A DNA stretch of 64,000 nucleotides from Mytilus edulis. Taxonomy: Eukaryota; Mollusca; Bivalvia; Mytilida; Mytilidae. The DNA is taken from the NCBI RefSeq assembly GCF_963676685.1, contig NC_092345.1, forward strand, positions 48,257,838-48,321,837, written 5' to 3'. This document shows positions 35,918-46,364 of this stretch, piece after piece. Each line of letters begins with the position of its first letter. Positions within the stretch are counted from its first letter, which is position 1. The notes beneath the pieces are model-generated. The model made no database searches and was not told the DNA's origin. It worked only from the letters and a program-made list of their open reading frames with translations. A program made the translations under genes and the position numbers.

Positions 35918-36812
35918 CCGGACCATATGAGTATTTGGACCATATAGGTATATTTATTTTTCCAAATTACATTATAAACGTTTCAATAATACAAGAACTT
36001 TATCTAAAAAAAAACAGTGATGGTTTAAAACATGACAATTTTTTAATTTTATAATAAAAAAAACTACGTAAAAATTTAATATTGATGCCATAGTTAGTTT
36101 TCATCGCTAGTTACATTAGTGCATGTAGGCTTGGATGACATTCACTTCCACACGGTATCATAGCTTTTTTGCATTTGCAAGTTTTGTGCACGATCTTTTT
36201 CATTTACACATTTTGTTTGCGAGTGAAAAACAAGCCTTTTTTGCAGCTGCGTACAGTGATACCGAGGTCTTTGGCAATTATGATGTCTACAGTGTTTTTA
36301 AGAAGCTCTAGATCTCAAATATCGTAAAATGGTTGACTGCAATACACCATCTTCACAACACAACTTAAATAAACTAATAGTATGCTACTTTCCAGTGACT
36401 TCTTATGTAACAGTTCATTAAGAAATTTTTGGAATTTAATTTTTTAGTCGACATATTGCCATTTACTCGTAATAACAAATCGGTTATGACCATCGGTAAT
36501 GACCATCGGTATAAAATGTTTTTACTTTAAATTTGATAATTAAGTAAAATTAACAAGTGAAACTTCTTATTTTTATTTAGCTTATCTTTTTATTATAATA
36601 TAACGATAAAATTACCTATATGATAGCGTATTTTGAATGAACGGTCATACCATATGAAGAGTTTAGAAGTATTAAAAGTAAACTGTAACAGAGTGTTAAT
36701 TACCCCGACCATACGCGTATGGTCCGACCATACGCGTATGGTCGGACCATATGAGTATATACCCATATGGTCATGACCATACGCGTATGGTCCAAATACT
36801 CATATGGTCCGG
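35918..36812. mobile_element. 895-bp foldback element with repeated 18-bp palindromes
   Basis: The 26-base ends are perfect inverted copies (left CCGGACCATATGAGTATT..., 35918-35943; right 36787-36812). Near the right end the palindrome GACCATACGCGTATGGTC occurs exactly three times (36707-36724, 36726-36743, 36775-36792). GGACCATATGAGTATA also appears just outside the left end (35879-35894) and at 36744-36759. The minus strand at about 36204-36138 could encode HKTCKCKKAMIPCGSECHPS, a Cys pattern like CXC-type domains found at the ends of some transposon proteins. No complete transposase remains. Confidence 0.7.
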
Positions 36813-36908
36813 AACATATCCATTATCTGCACAGAAATGAGTATAGGAAAAAAGTATAACAAAATGACCGAAATCCAATGTTGTTCAAACAGAGGAGTCC
36901 ATAAAAAG

Positions 36909-36960
36909 TTATCAAAGGTACCCGGATTATAATTTACTACGCCAAAGGCACATAAAACTG
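36909..36960 (-). repeat. Family E 3' end fragment
   Basis: TTATCAAAGGTACCCGGATT then ATAATTTACTACGCCA. It breaks off where the ribozyme would begin. Confidence 0.6.
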
Positions 36961-37899
36961 TTAAAAATCAAACGTTACTCTTTATCAACCGATCGAAAGA
37001 ACTAATGGAAAACAAGTGTAATATTTTGACATGGTACAGACATTGTCGGAAGAATATGAATAAACTATAATGACCCCGATATTTAAAACATGAAATATTC
37101 CTTTGTAACTCGGATTGTTGTTTTTTTTTATATAGATTAATGACTTTTGAACCGCAGTATACTGATGTTGCCTTTATTTCCTATCCTAGATTAAGATATT
37201 TCAGTCCTACACAAGAAACTGTACCCAAAAATTAACGACAAAAGGGATGATTTTGCTCTCCATATTGATAAAGTCCATACGGTAGCCTACAAAGACTTAC
37301 ATCCAATTCATTTGAACTTTGTTGAATAGCTGTCTCACTGGCAATCATACAACATCTCTAGTTATAATTTGTTGATTTTATGCATCGGAGTGCTTTTCTG
37401 AATTTACCTAAATCCCGAAGGATCATAGCCCGACGATTTCAAACCTAGAATGTTAATGAACCGAAATCTTGAAAGATATAAAAGACTAAAACAGATCTAA
37501 AGATTAAAACCAGATCAATCTTGAATCAACTTTGCTTTTCTTGAAGGTTAAAATCAAAATATTTAAAGCCAATGATTGATTGTAAGAAGTGAACAGTTGA
37601 AGAGCTATATGATTAACAGTGACCTAAAATTATGAATTCAAAGCAGAAAACCAACTAATCTTTTGCTATAACGTTAAACGACAAATATTTCTGACAGACA
37701 GCAATTCACGACAAATATTTATGACAGACAGCAATCTACGACAAACACTGACTATCAGACATATCAAGAAGAAGCGGTGTTAAGCACTCTATATATGTTA
37801 GACATGAGCACGAGCACCACTTTTGTTTTTCTAGACATGATGCTTTAAAACTTAAATAAATAATACAAAGAAAGAAGAAAGGTACCAAATGAACATTTA
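36961..37899. repeat. Intergenic with retroelement fragments and a 30-bp triplet repeat
   Basis: 37118-37180 is an inverted family C start. 37200-37250 carries a remnant of the retroelement frame (AACGACAAAAGGGATGATTT). 37325-37365 is a family B piece. 37678-37765 holds three 30-bp units of ACGACAAATATTTCTGACAG plus ACAGCAATTC. No gene was seen. Confidence 0.5.
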
Positions 37900-38110
37900 A
37901 TCTCACAAGTCAAAACCTAACTGACAACACCATGAAAACAAGAAGATTTAAAGACAACCGCATATATACAAAACAAAAAAAGACCAAAAGACAACCGTAT
38001 ACAAAACACAACAGAAAATAAAAGACTGAGCAACACAAACCTAACCTAAACCGTCGGTATTCTCAGGTGTCCTGTCGTGTTGCTCATGTTAGTACAAACC
38101 CACAGATAAA
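37900..38110 (-). repeat. Family D tail fragment
   Basis: CTAACTGACAACACCATG, AAAGACTGAGCAACACAAAC and CGTGTTGCTCATGTTAGTAC match the inverted tail of the retroelement at 41300-41520. Confidence 0.65.
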
Positions 38111-38598
38111 TGTAATCGGATAATTACCATTCGAGGACATGGAGGACGATATAAGGGTTTACGACCATTAGAACATGTCTGTCATAATCTAAAACACGTG
38201 TTCGCGGGAGAGTAGATGCCTTTTAAGAAGACCTTTGTCCTTTCTTCTAGCATCACAAATTAGAATTACAATTTAACAACTATCCATAAAAAGAAATACT
38301 AATTAGGTAGTTTTTTTAATAAAAATATGAAAATCACTACATCTTAAATGCATCTTTTTACATTATCTGAACATGGTCATGGAATATCGACATACACATA
38401 TAGGCCAATAGAATTTCATGAAACCTGAATATGGTTTTATAATATTTTCTTCATTCTAAATTAACGTTTGAAACAAACACCCACTCTTTTAACCTTCTTA
38501 TTTTCTGCAGAGAAAAATACGACGTCATCATTTGTCTATACAAGTCCAGATACTTGAATTATACGATATTTCTTTTTTAAAAGGCATGGTATGTGGCA
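38111..38598. other. 3' flank of the 38.6-kb gene
   Basis: Presumed 3'-UTR and intergenic sequence. No clear AATAAA (TTTATT on the plus strand) lies close to the stop, so the transcript end is not fixed. Confidence 0.4.
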
Positions 38599-39027
38599 TT
38601 ATCCTGTATATGTTTTTCCATATCCTCTATATCTTTTGTTGGAACTATGAAAGTTAAATCCATTGTAACGTTTTAAACCACCATAACCATAGACGTTCCC
38701 GCCATAAAGTTGACCATGACCAGCTCCATATTTCCTATTAGGCATTCCAATATCATAAGATCTACTATTGAAGCCACCTCCGTATCTTGGAGCAAACCCA
38801 AATGGGGAAGCAAAGCCTTTTCCAATATATTTGTTACCGTATCCTGTGAAAGATGATGTACGATATGCGTGATTTGAATTAGAAGGCGAACTTCCATAGT
38901 TTGTGAGGAAGTTTATGGCCCTTTGAACTGGATACCTTCTAGTCATCCTCCTATTGATTCCATAACCTTCTCCATAACAAAAGTTGAAAAGAATAGCGAT
39001 ATGCAGGAAAAGAACGATCCGCATCAT
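38599..39027 (-). CDS. Secreted Tyr/Gly/Arg-rich protein (mantle or byssus type)
   Basis: 142 residues. The signal peptide MMRIVLFLHIAILFNFCYG is followed by a mature chain rich in Tyr, Gly, Asn, Ser and Arg. Basic pairs (NRRMTRRYPVQR, NKRYRGYGK) and GYG/YGG motifs recur, for example KYGAGHGQLYGGNVYGYGG. It is less repetitive than the two Gly-rich genes and has no Cys after the signal peptide. Composition suggests an extracellular matrix protein of shell or byssus; no named family is claimed. A TATA box (39551-39560) and predicted noncoding exon (39497 to about 39528) lie upstream. The acceptor ATTTCAG at 39053 leaves a 25-base 5'-UTR before ATG 39027; a second in-frame ATG follows immediately. 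The overlapping frame at 38673-38897 is a shadow. Confidence 0.85.
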   Translation of the reverse strand: MMRIVLFLHIAILFNFCYGEGYGINRRMTRRYPVQRAINFLTNYGSSPSNSNHAYRTSSFTGYGNKYIGKGFASPFGFAPRYGGGFNSRSYDIGMPNRKYGAGHGQLYGGNVYGYGGLKRYNGFNFHSSNKRYRGYGKTYTG

Positions 39028-39496
39028 GATGTCCGAGCGCTTGTTTCAGTATCTGAAATGATTTTGAAGGAAATTATACATTTATTCGATATATGCTTAT
39101 AATTTGATTTAGTAATTAGTTGAGAATAAAACTTCAATATTATTTCTGCAATAATTTAAAAAGTGCCATTGCAATTCATGTATATTTAAGTAAGTAATTT
39201 AAAGACAACTTTGCATTAAATAGAATACGAGCCCTAGCTTATTAAGATAGTGTTGTATATGTATCATTTACTAATTTGAAAAATGAATTCTGACCTATGA
39301 ATTATACTCAATACACACTGTATCAAACCACAAATTAAATGAAATATTGTACTATAAATATACAAATTCAATTGAAGCTCATTAAAAAGTAAAGTCCACT
39401 GAACACTTAAGATAACTTGGTCATCTACAGTAATAAGCTCGTAATTTGTATGTACGCAAACTCCATTTTTCAAATTAAATCCAACCATTCGCCTAC

Positions 39497-39528
39497 CTGA
39501 AAATATCGAATCGTTCAGTTTTATCTAT
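39497..39528 (-). other. Noncoding first exon of the 38.6-kb gene (predicted)
   Basis: On the minus strand the sequence ends GATATTTTCAG followed by GTAGGC, a plausible donor. The intron would run 39496-39053. The 5' edge is inferred from the distance to the TATA box. Confidence 0.5.
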
Positions 39529-39550
39529 CAATGAAAGATTTACCCAGTTG

Positions 39551-39560
39551 TATTTATATA
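39551..39560 (-). promoter_or_regulatory. TATA box of the 38.6-kb gene
   Basis: TATATAAATA on the minus strand, 54 bases before the predicted donor. The layout matches the TATA box and short exon seen at 29.94 kb. Confidence 0.6.
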
Positions 39561-40797
39561 CAATATTTGAACATGTTGATCGTGATCTTTGTAATCATGA
39601 ATCATATAAAATAACCCAAAACAGTTTAGGTTGTTTACTTCTAAGTAGAAAATCTAATGCGCTTTAATGAAATAGCTAGACTAGATGTGGTTAGGTTCGT
39701 CATTTATTGACTATACATTTTAACAGATCGTTTCTATAGTCTTCCTCTCTAAATGAATAATATTATTTACTTTGATATTCTTTATGATGAATGTTCCAAT
39801 GTTCAATTTGGAACGAAGTGTATTTTGAGCCATGACAAACGATAAGTCATTTATGTGGATCATTGGTATATATTTCCTCAGATAGAACTTCTTTATAATC
39901 CTGGTACCTTTGATAACTTTTTATGCTTTGTCAAAATGTAGATTTAACCATGCTATTTTCCAAATTTAATCGTGCTGCTTTTAAGATAGAAATTATAAAA
40001 TCACTGTTTTGTAAATTAAAAAAAAAATGGGATACAATTGTAAAATGAATAGAGAAGATAAGGTTTTATTTATATAGGTTTTATTTAATGTTTTCAGAAC
40101 AACAAAAAAATGGTGTCACCAATCAGGTTTTTATGCTTCAAGTAAGAAATAATTGTCTTAAACATTTTATTATAGAATTTTTACTATTGAGTTATTGCCC
40201 CTTAAATAACTAAGTTGTAAAATCGATTTGAACAAACTGAATATTAGTTATTTGATAAAGCAATGGAAATCATGCAATAAATCACCTAATTTTCTTTGTA
40301 CAAATAAATAGTCTTACATCATCTGCCGATGTGTTTCAAAATGTGTAGATTGAAGCTATAAACCGCTTGTGCACTGCGTATTCAAAACCCAGGTTGTTGG
40401 TATACGTTTACCTAAAATGCTTTCCATTTTTCAAATAAGGGTTGTAATATATATGATTATAAGAGATAAATTACAACAGGAACACATATATATCACATTT
40501 AGGCGTGAAAATGTGGATACCTGTTCTATTGTTGATTGAAACATCTGTAACTATTCTAGTGCCTAGTTGAATTAGCCCATTTTCTTTCGTACTGTAGTCC
40601 TTATCAAAGTCAATCGTTTGATTGATTTTCAACAAGATGTTGATATTAAGTTACTTCGCGAAACAGTTTATCATATTAACAACGAAAAATCATTAGTGGT
40701 AACTTGTCACACAGAGATACATTTGTACTTCAATGACTAAAAAGACGAATTAGGTATTGACAATTCACTTGTAACTCAACATATACTCTCACACAAC
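39561..40797. other. Intergenic
   Basis: 39893-39925 is a family E 3' end (ATAATCCTGGTACCTTTGAT). The remainder is unassigned AT-rich sequence. Confidence 0.5.
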
Positions 40798-41525
40798 TTA
40801 CCAAAGAGGAAATCCTGGATAATCATAGGTCTGTTCTGTGTTCCTTTGGAATTTCAACCAAAGATGAAAAACTGGATCTGCCATATCTAGACATTGACAA
40901 TGAGGGTCGGTTGAAAACAAAACTTTACGACAAAAGAGATGATTTCTGCTTTCCAATTGTGAACTTTCCAGTTCTAAGTAGCAACATTCCAGCAGCACCT
41001 GCATACGGGGTATATATCCCCCAATTGATACGATATTCCTGTGCTTGCATTTCCTATCATGATTTTCTTGATAGAGAGTTGCTGCTCACAAGGAAGCTAT
41101 TAAACCAAGAGTTCCAACTGGTGAAGTTGAAATCATCCCTTCGTAAATTTTACTGACGCCATCACGAGTTGGTTGACCGTTATGGAATAACCGTTTCACA
41201 AATGATATCGGATATGTTCCTTACGTCGTAACTACAATCCCCTTCCCTTTCATGAATGTGACCTACCGAATAAGACTATTTACCGGATTTGTTATCACAT
41301 AAGCAACACGACGGGTACCACATGTAGAGCAGGATCTGCTTACCCTTCCGGAGCACCTGAGATCACCCCTAGTTTTTTTAGTGGTGTTGTTTATTCTTAA
41401 GTTTTCTATGTTGTGTCGTGTGTGCTGTTGTTTGTTTGTCTTTTTCATTTTTAGCCATGGCGTTGTCAGTTTGTTTTAGATTTATGAGTTTGACTGTCTC
41501 TTTGGTATCTTTCGTCCCTCTCTTG
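40798..41525 (+). pseudogene. Internally deleted reverse-transcriptase-type retroelement (family D)
   Basis: A frame from 40800 reads TKEEILDNHRSVLCSFGIST, then DEKLDLP, and passes straight into YLDIDNEGRLKTKLYDKRDD and FPIVNFPVLSSNIPAAPAYG, then SQLIRYSRACGSYHDFLDR-like text. I recognise both parts from a marine-invertebrate retroelement protein (reverse transcriptase, probably Penelope-like). There the catalytic core lies between them; it is absent here, so this copy is deleted in frame. A stop (TGA 41154-41156) interrupts the C-terminal SSLRKFYGRHHELVDRYG stretch. The family tail follows: CACATGTAGAGCAGGATCTG, then TTTAGCCATGGCGTTGTCAG. The tail recurs at 20.8, 23.4, 37.9 and 53.6 kb. Confidence 0.7.
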
Positions 41526-42079
41526 TACTTCAATGACTAAAACGACAGTTTTACGGTTGGATTGAAAGTGTTTCCTATATTTTAACATTCTTTTGTGATT
41601 ATATATCGTAGCTGAAGTAAATTTAATGTAAATTTAATAAACGTATGATAAGATACGTGTCAGTAAACATTATTTTATTTCGTGTTTTGATGACTATTGT
41701 TTGTCGTTGTTTTGTTTTGTTTTTTTTTGCCATGAAATTGTCAGTTTCTCTTTGACTTTGGCTTTTCAATTTACATTTTATTCCTTCTGCCTTTTTTCTT
41801 TCATAGGAGACATCATAAATAAGCAACAAAACTTTACATGACATGACAACATTTATGAATACGGATTCATATTCATTGTTGAAAATGTAATTGCACCTAT
41901 AATGTACAATCAGAGTTAAATCACAATTTCACAATAATTTAATATAGTAAAATATTTTGTTTTCTAGCACACACTTTTCTTAATTCTATATTTTAGATTA
42001 ATAAAAGGAGATACAAATGCGATCTGTATTTTAGGGCGATAGTCAAAAGTCCAATACGTATATGTGGCTAAAACCTTGA
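41526..42079. other. Unassigned
   Basis: A stretch at 41690-41770 (GCCATGAAATTGTCAGTTTC) is a weak echo of the family D tail. No gene was found. Confidence 0.4.
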
Positions 42080-42935
42080 GTCCGCAACCAATGCTCCATT
42101 GACAACACTAATGTCGGATTTGGTGGTTGGATATTAAATCTAGAGACTCTAAAGAGCCTGTGTCGCTAACCTTGGTCTATGTCCATATCAAAGAGCACAG
42201 TTGGATTCATGACAAAATTGTGCTTTGGTGATGGTGATGTTTTTGTAGATCTTATTTTACTGAAAGTTCATGCTGCTTACAATAATCTCATTAAATGATT
42301 AAAAAAAACTTGGCCCAGTAGTTACAGTGGAAAATATTTTGTAAAAATTTACCAAAACTTACAAAACTTATGGAAATTGTTAAATATTGACTTTAAAGGG
42401 CAATAACTCCTTAAGGGATCAGTTTACCATTTTGGTCATGTGACTTGTTTGTAGGTCTTACTTTGCTGTACATTATTGCTGTTCACAGTTTATCTCAATC
42501 TATAATAATATTCAAGATAATAACCAAATTTAAAGCTGCTAGATTTTTATAAAATTACCAATTTCGGGGCAGCAACCCAACAACAGGTTACCTGATTGGT
42601 CTGAAATTTTCAGGGTAGATAGATCTTGAACTGATAAACAGTTTTACCCTGTAACATTTGCTCTAAATGCTTTGGTCACAGAGACATAAGCCAAAATCTA
42701 CATTTTACCCCTATGTTCTATTTTTAGCCATGGCGGCAATCTTGGTTGTTTGGTCGGGTCATCGGACACATTTTTTAAACTACATACCCTTATGATGATT
42801 GTGGTCAATTTTAATTAAATTTGGTCCTGTAGTTTCAGAGAAGAAAATTTGTGTAAACGTTACCGACGACGGACGACGAAGGACGACAAGTGATGAGAAA
42901 AGTTCACTTGACCCTTTAGGATAGGTGAGCTTAAA
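42080..42935 (+). repeat. Dispersed family H copy
   Basis: Contains GGGCAATAACTCCTTAAGGG, ATTTTGGTCATGTGACTTG, TTTTTAGCCATGGCGGCAAT, GACGACGGACGACGAAGG and the terminal AAAGTTCACTTGACCCTTTA, then GGATAGGTGAGCTTAAAA. I recognise this as a common molluscan repeat family. It shows no coding capacity. Confidence 0.6.
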
Positions 42936-43112
42936 ATGAAGCTTAGGTCTAATATTACATATCTGCTGGTCGACTCTATTTTGTATTTCTATCAAACAAA
43001 ACTCCAAAGACAAATCGAAAAAGCATTTAACCAATGGTCAGCTCAGTAATTAGTGTTTTGGTACTTGCATGAGTTATAACATAATTTTCTAGAATATCCT
43101 GTTGATAAAGTA

Positions 43113-43340
43113 AACAAAGGCAACAGTAGTATACAGGTGTGTAAAAGTCATAAATCGATAGAGAGAAAACAATTCCGGATAACTAACTAAAACCGTGTAT
43201 AATACATCAACTATAAATAGAAAACAAAGGAAAAACAGGAACACTGAAGTGCAACAAAAACAAACGCCAACATACATAGAAACGAACTATTAGATAACAA
43301 CTTGTATCTTCCTGACTTGGTATGAAGATATCATTTAGAA
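43113..43340 (+). repeat. Dispersed family C copy 3, diverged
   Basis: AAAGGCAACAGTAGTATACA through ACGAACTATTAGATAACAAC and TTCCTGACTTGGTATGAAGA. It is more decayed than copies 1 and 2. Confidence 0.65.
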
Positions 43341-43569
43341 ATGTCTTAGCTATTCTTTTTATGTCCTTTTAGGTCATATAACTCCTAACGTTACTAAATC
43401 ATTTATAAATTTCGGGTTTATAATTAATTGGTTTTAGCGTTCAGGTAAAGGTACAGTAAAGCGTTTGGGACTTACGATATGTATAAAGTGTTACATTTAT
43501 TTTATTTCATTGTATGTTCAGATAGATAAATGATGTTCTTCCACTTAATAATGGATTTTTTTAGCAAAT

Positions 43570-43700
43570 GCCTGCACATATGTCCAAGTGAAGACTACTA
43601 CTGGACATACCTGGCTCCTTTATTTGATATTGACAAGGAAAGTCGTCCACAAACTAGAATCTAAGACAAACGGAACGATTTACGTTTTCATTTATCAGAG
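43570..43700 (+). pseudogene. Small remnant of the family D retroelement frame
   Basis: TTTGATATTGACAAGGAAAG followed by ACTAGAATCTAAGACAAACG corresponds to the DIDxEGR...TKxYDKR stretch of the copy at 40.8 kb. It has stops and frame changes. Confidence 0.5.
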
Positions 43701-43804
43701 GAGTACCATCGTGTATCGTTTACATATATGAAATGAAACGTTTCTGGAGTGGGTTTTTGTTTATCATTATTAAGAAGGGAAAATACTCCAGAAGGGGTAC
43801 ATAG

Positions 43805-44135
43805 GAAAACATTATATGCAACCGTACAGCATTCAACAATGTAAAAACTTACCGTATAGTAAGTAGGCTGTACAAAGCCCCGACATGAAAATTGTGAAAT
43901 AATTCAATTGACAAAACTTACAGCCTAATTCAAAATAAAACAATTTACAAAAAAGAACCCAAGTCAAGACATTAACCAACGACAACCACTTAACTTAATT
44001 ACAGACTCCTGATTTTGGACAGAGATTTAAAGGGTTAAACATGTTTATGAGCGCTCTTTCCTATCTTAACAGCAGACATTAGGGCAACATCACAACATAA
44101 GAAAAAACTATGAAAATCAGTTTAAAAAGGAAAAC
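43805..44135 (+). repeat. Dispersed family B copy
   Basis: Contains ATTCAACAATGTAAAAACTT, CAAAGCCCCGACATGAAAAT and ACATTAACCAACGACAACCA followed by CTGATTTTGGACAGAGATTT and GGGTTAAACATGTTTATGAG. Confidence 0.6.
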
Positions 44136-44377
44136 AATATTGTCTTTATCTTTCTACTTAATAATCTCTCTAGCAAACTTTACTTTCATAAGCATTCCAT
44201 TCGTCAAAAGCTACAATCAATAACCGAAGTACATTTTTCATATGTTTACTTGAGATTAACAAAAAACATTATCGTTAGGGGTGTGTGTTAGAGTATAATA
44301 AAAATGAAAGGAGTGAACAGTGACACTTTAAATAAATATTACAATTTAATTCGCACACGTTCTTCTCGTATACAAAT

Positions 44378-44870
44378 AAAATTGAGAATGGAAATGGAGA
44401 ATGTGCCATAGAGACAACAAGAATGTGTAAGACCATAGAGCAGACAACAGCAGAAGGTCACCAACTGGTCTTCAATGCAACGAGAAATTCCCGTACCCGG
44501 AGGCGTCCTTCGGCTGGCCCCTAAATAAATGTATACTAGTTCAGTGATAATGAACGTTATACGCCATACTAAACTCCAAATTATACACAATAAACTATAC
44601 AAGACTAACAAAGGCCAGAGACTCCTGACTTGGGACAGGCGCCAAAAATGCGGCAGGGTTAAACATGTTTGTGAGATCTCAACCCTCTCTCTATACCTAT
44701 AGCCAATGCAGAAAAGTAAACGCATAACAATACGCACATTAAAATTCAGTTCAAGAGAAGTCCGAGTCTGATGTTAGAAGATGTAACCAAAGAAAATGAA
44801 CAAAATGACAATAATACATAAATAACATCAGACTACTAGCAGTTAACTGACATGTTGAAAAATCGCCGTT
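44378..44870 (+). repeat. Dispersed family A copy, longest in the window
   Basis: Runs from AAATTGAGAATGGAAATGGA through GTACCCGGAGGCGTCCTTCG, GGCTGGCCCCTAAATAAATG, AGACTCCTGACTTGGGACAG and GGCAGGGTTAAACATGTTTG to TAACATCAGACTACTAGCAG. A 132-codon minus-strand frame over it (44339-44737) is probably not a gene, since related copies at 28.6 and 54.5 kb are not open. Confidence 0.8.
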
Positions 44871-45252
44871 TGGTTATATGTTTATCGTTTTGTGGGTTTT
44901 TCGCATACATGCCGTATGCATACTATTTACTATTCTTACTAAAACATTATTTAACATCTATATTGATATGACCCATGTTTGTTAATATTGTTGTACAGTG
45001 TCAGTTTGTTATTTTTCCATTTTAGTCTGAACCAATAATTTTGAAGTGCATTTGCAATCTAGTCTTGACCAATCTCGAATCAGCCTTATTTTGTGAGCTT
45101 TTGTAACGTTTCGAATGTTTAACCTCAACATTGAGCTGAGAAACAGCAACCAAAGCTCTGATTCTCTTTTTTTTCAAGTGCAATTAATATTTACGTGTCA
45201 TGAAACAGAACATCATACATATATATTCTTTGTCTATTCCCTGCAATCTAAG

Positions 45253-45447
45253 GTAAAATCAGATACTTGTACAGATTGGTATGATTACAAGTATCTTGTC
45301 CTAACTGGTGTATCCAAAACAACGACGGCAAACACATATTGGCGCGATTGTTGCAATTGCAACCATACATGGCATCCCCAAATATGTAAAATTATCCAAA
45401 CAAGCAAAGAAATCTTAGACTGTTACCCGAAAATCTTGGTTTTTTAA
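45253..45447 (+). CDS. Candidate terminal exon of a small Cys-rich protein
   Basis: A pyrimidine-rich acceptor (TTTGTCTATTCCCTGCAATCTAAG) precedes GTAAAATCAG. The frame encodes VKSDTCTDWYDYKYLVLTGV, then SKTTTANTYWRDCCNCNHTW and HPQICKIIQTSKEILDCYPK, ending at TAA 45445-45447. It has six Cys spaced C, CC, C, C, C, as in a secreted disulfide-rich peptide. No family was recognised and no upstream exon with a signal peptide was identified. The frame stays open upstream to 45115, but that part is AT-rich and lacks Cys bias. AATAAA at about 45496 would suit a transcript end. It could be chance. Confidence 0.35.
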   Translation, partial: VKSDTCTDWYDYKYLVLTGVSKTTTANTYWRDCCNCNHTWHPQICKIIQTSKEILDCYPKILVF

Positions 45448-45449
45448 CA

Positions 45450-45801
45450 AAAAGATTTGTATTAAAACAAGGATGAAAGACAGACAAGAGAAAACAATAA
45501 AAAGATCTAATAAAACTAAATGCAAGCTTTGTTTTCATATGGACCTTACAATTTTATTGTAAATTCTTCTTTTCGTCCAGATTTCTTTAGTCGCATCTGA
45601 AAGTAAACAATTGAAGATATCATTTAGGAATAAATTGTCTGTATGTATATGCAAAACAATTTTATAAAATTGCTTATAAATTGTGCTGGTTTTTTTTCAA
45701 ATTCAATTAACCATTCCTTGTTATTTTACAGCAGTATTTTCTGCAGTCTCCAAAGATCATAAACATTTCGAAAAATTATTTTGTTTGAGTGCTGCTTCAT
45801 A
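45450..45801. other. Unassigned
   Basis: Possible 3'-UTR of the Cys-rich exon, with AATAAA near 45496. Otherwise no feature is seen. Confidence 0.4.
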
Positions 45802-46097
45802 AGGGAGCTACCATTTGATTTTTATGGGGGGCTAGGATGAAAAATTTTGTCCTGCATTTTTTTTTTTTTGCTGTAATCTCTGTCCTGCCTTTTTATTTTT
45901 CACTCTGTTCGGGCCTGCTTTTTTTTTTTTTTTAGTTTATCCTGACTTTTTTTTACCTAAATTGTCGTCCTGACTTTTTTTTTTTGCAAGTGTCTCATCC
46001 TGCCTTTTTTTTTTACTCAAAACTCCTGTCCTGCCTATTTATTCCAAAGTTCATCCTAGCTCCCCCCCCCCCCATAAAAATCAAATGGTAGCTCCCT
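45802..46097. mobile_element. 296-bp MITE with 30-bp inverted ends and an internal tandem repeat
   Basis: The left end AGGGAGCTACCATTTGATTT... (30 bases, 45802-45831) is mirrored at the right end (about 46068-46097). Between them lie about seven irregular units of TCCTGCCTTTTTTTTT type, each followed by a short variable stretch, then a poly-C run. No coding capacity. Confidence 0.85.
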
Positions 46098-46332
46098 AAA
46101 AAGGAACAATCGCCATCGTTTACTTTTAAACCAGCATTCACTACCGTATTGTATATATATATATTACATGAGTAAAACGACTGAGCACGACATATCTTTT
46201 TCTAATTATGTAATACAGTAACGTATAATTAGAACATTAATATTCCTATAAAGCGGAAAAGTAACTGGGATATGTTTAATTAAGCAATTGATATAAAACA
46301 ATCTTAATGTATTTGCATTAGACAATGCTTAC

Positions 46333-46364
46333 CTGTAATTAATTAGTTTATAGGAGCAGTTTCA
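46333..46364 (-). other. 3'-UTR segment and splice donor of the 46.4-kb gene
   Basis: After the stop, the minus strand reads GAAACTGCTCCTATAAAC, ATTAATTACAG, then GTAAGC. A 3'-UTR intron beginning at 46332 is predicted. Its acceptor was not located. Confidence 0.5.

Noticed and set aside
44339-44737. 132-codon minus-strand frame
   Set aside because: It lies on dispersed family A; related copies at 28.6 and 54.5 kb are not open in this frame.
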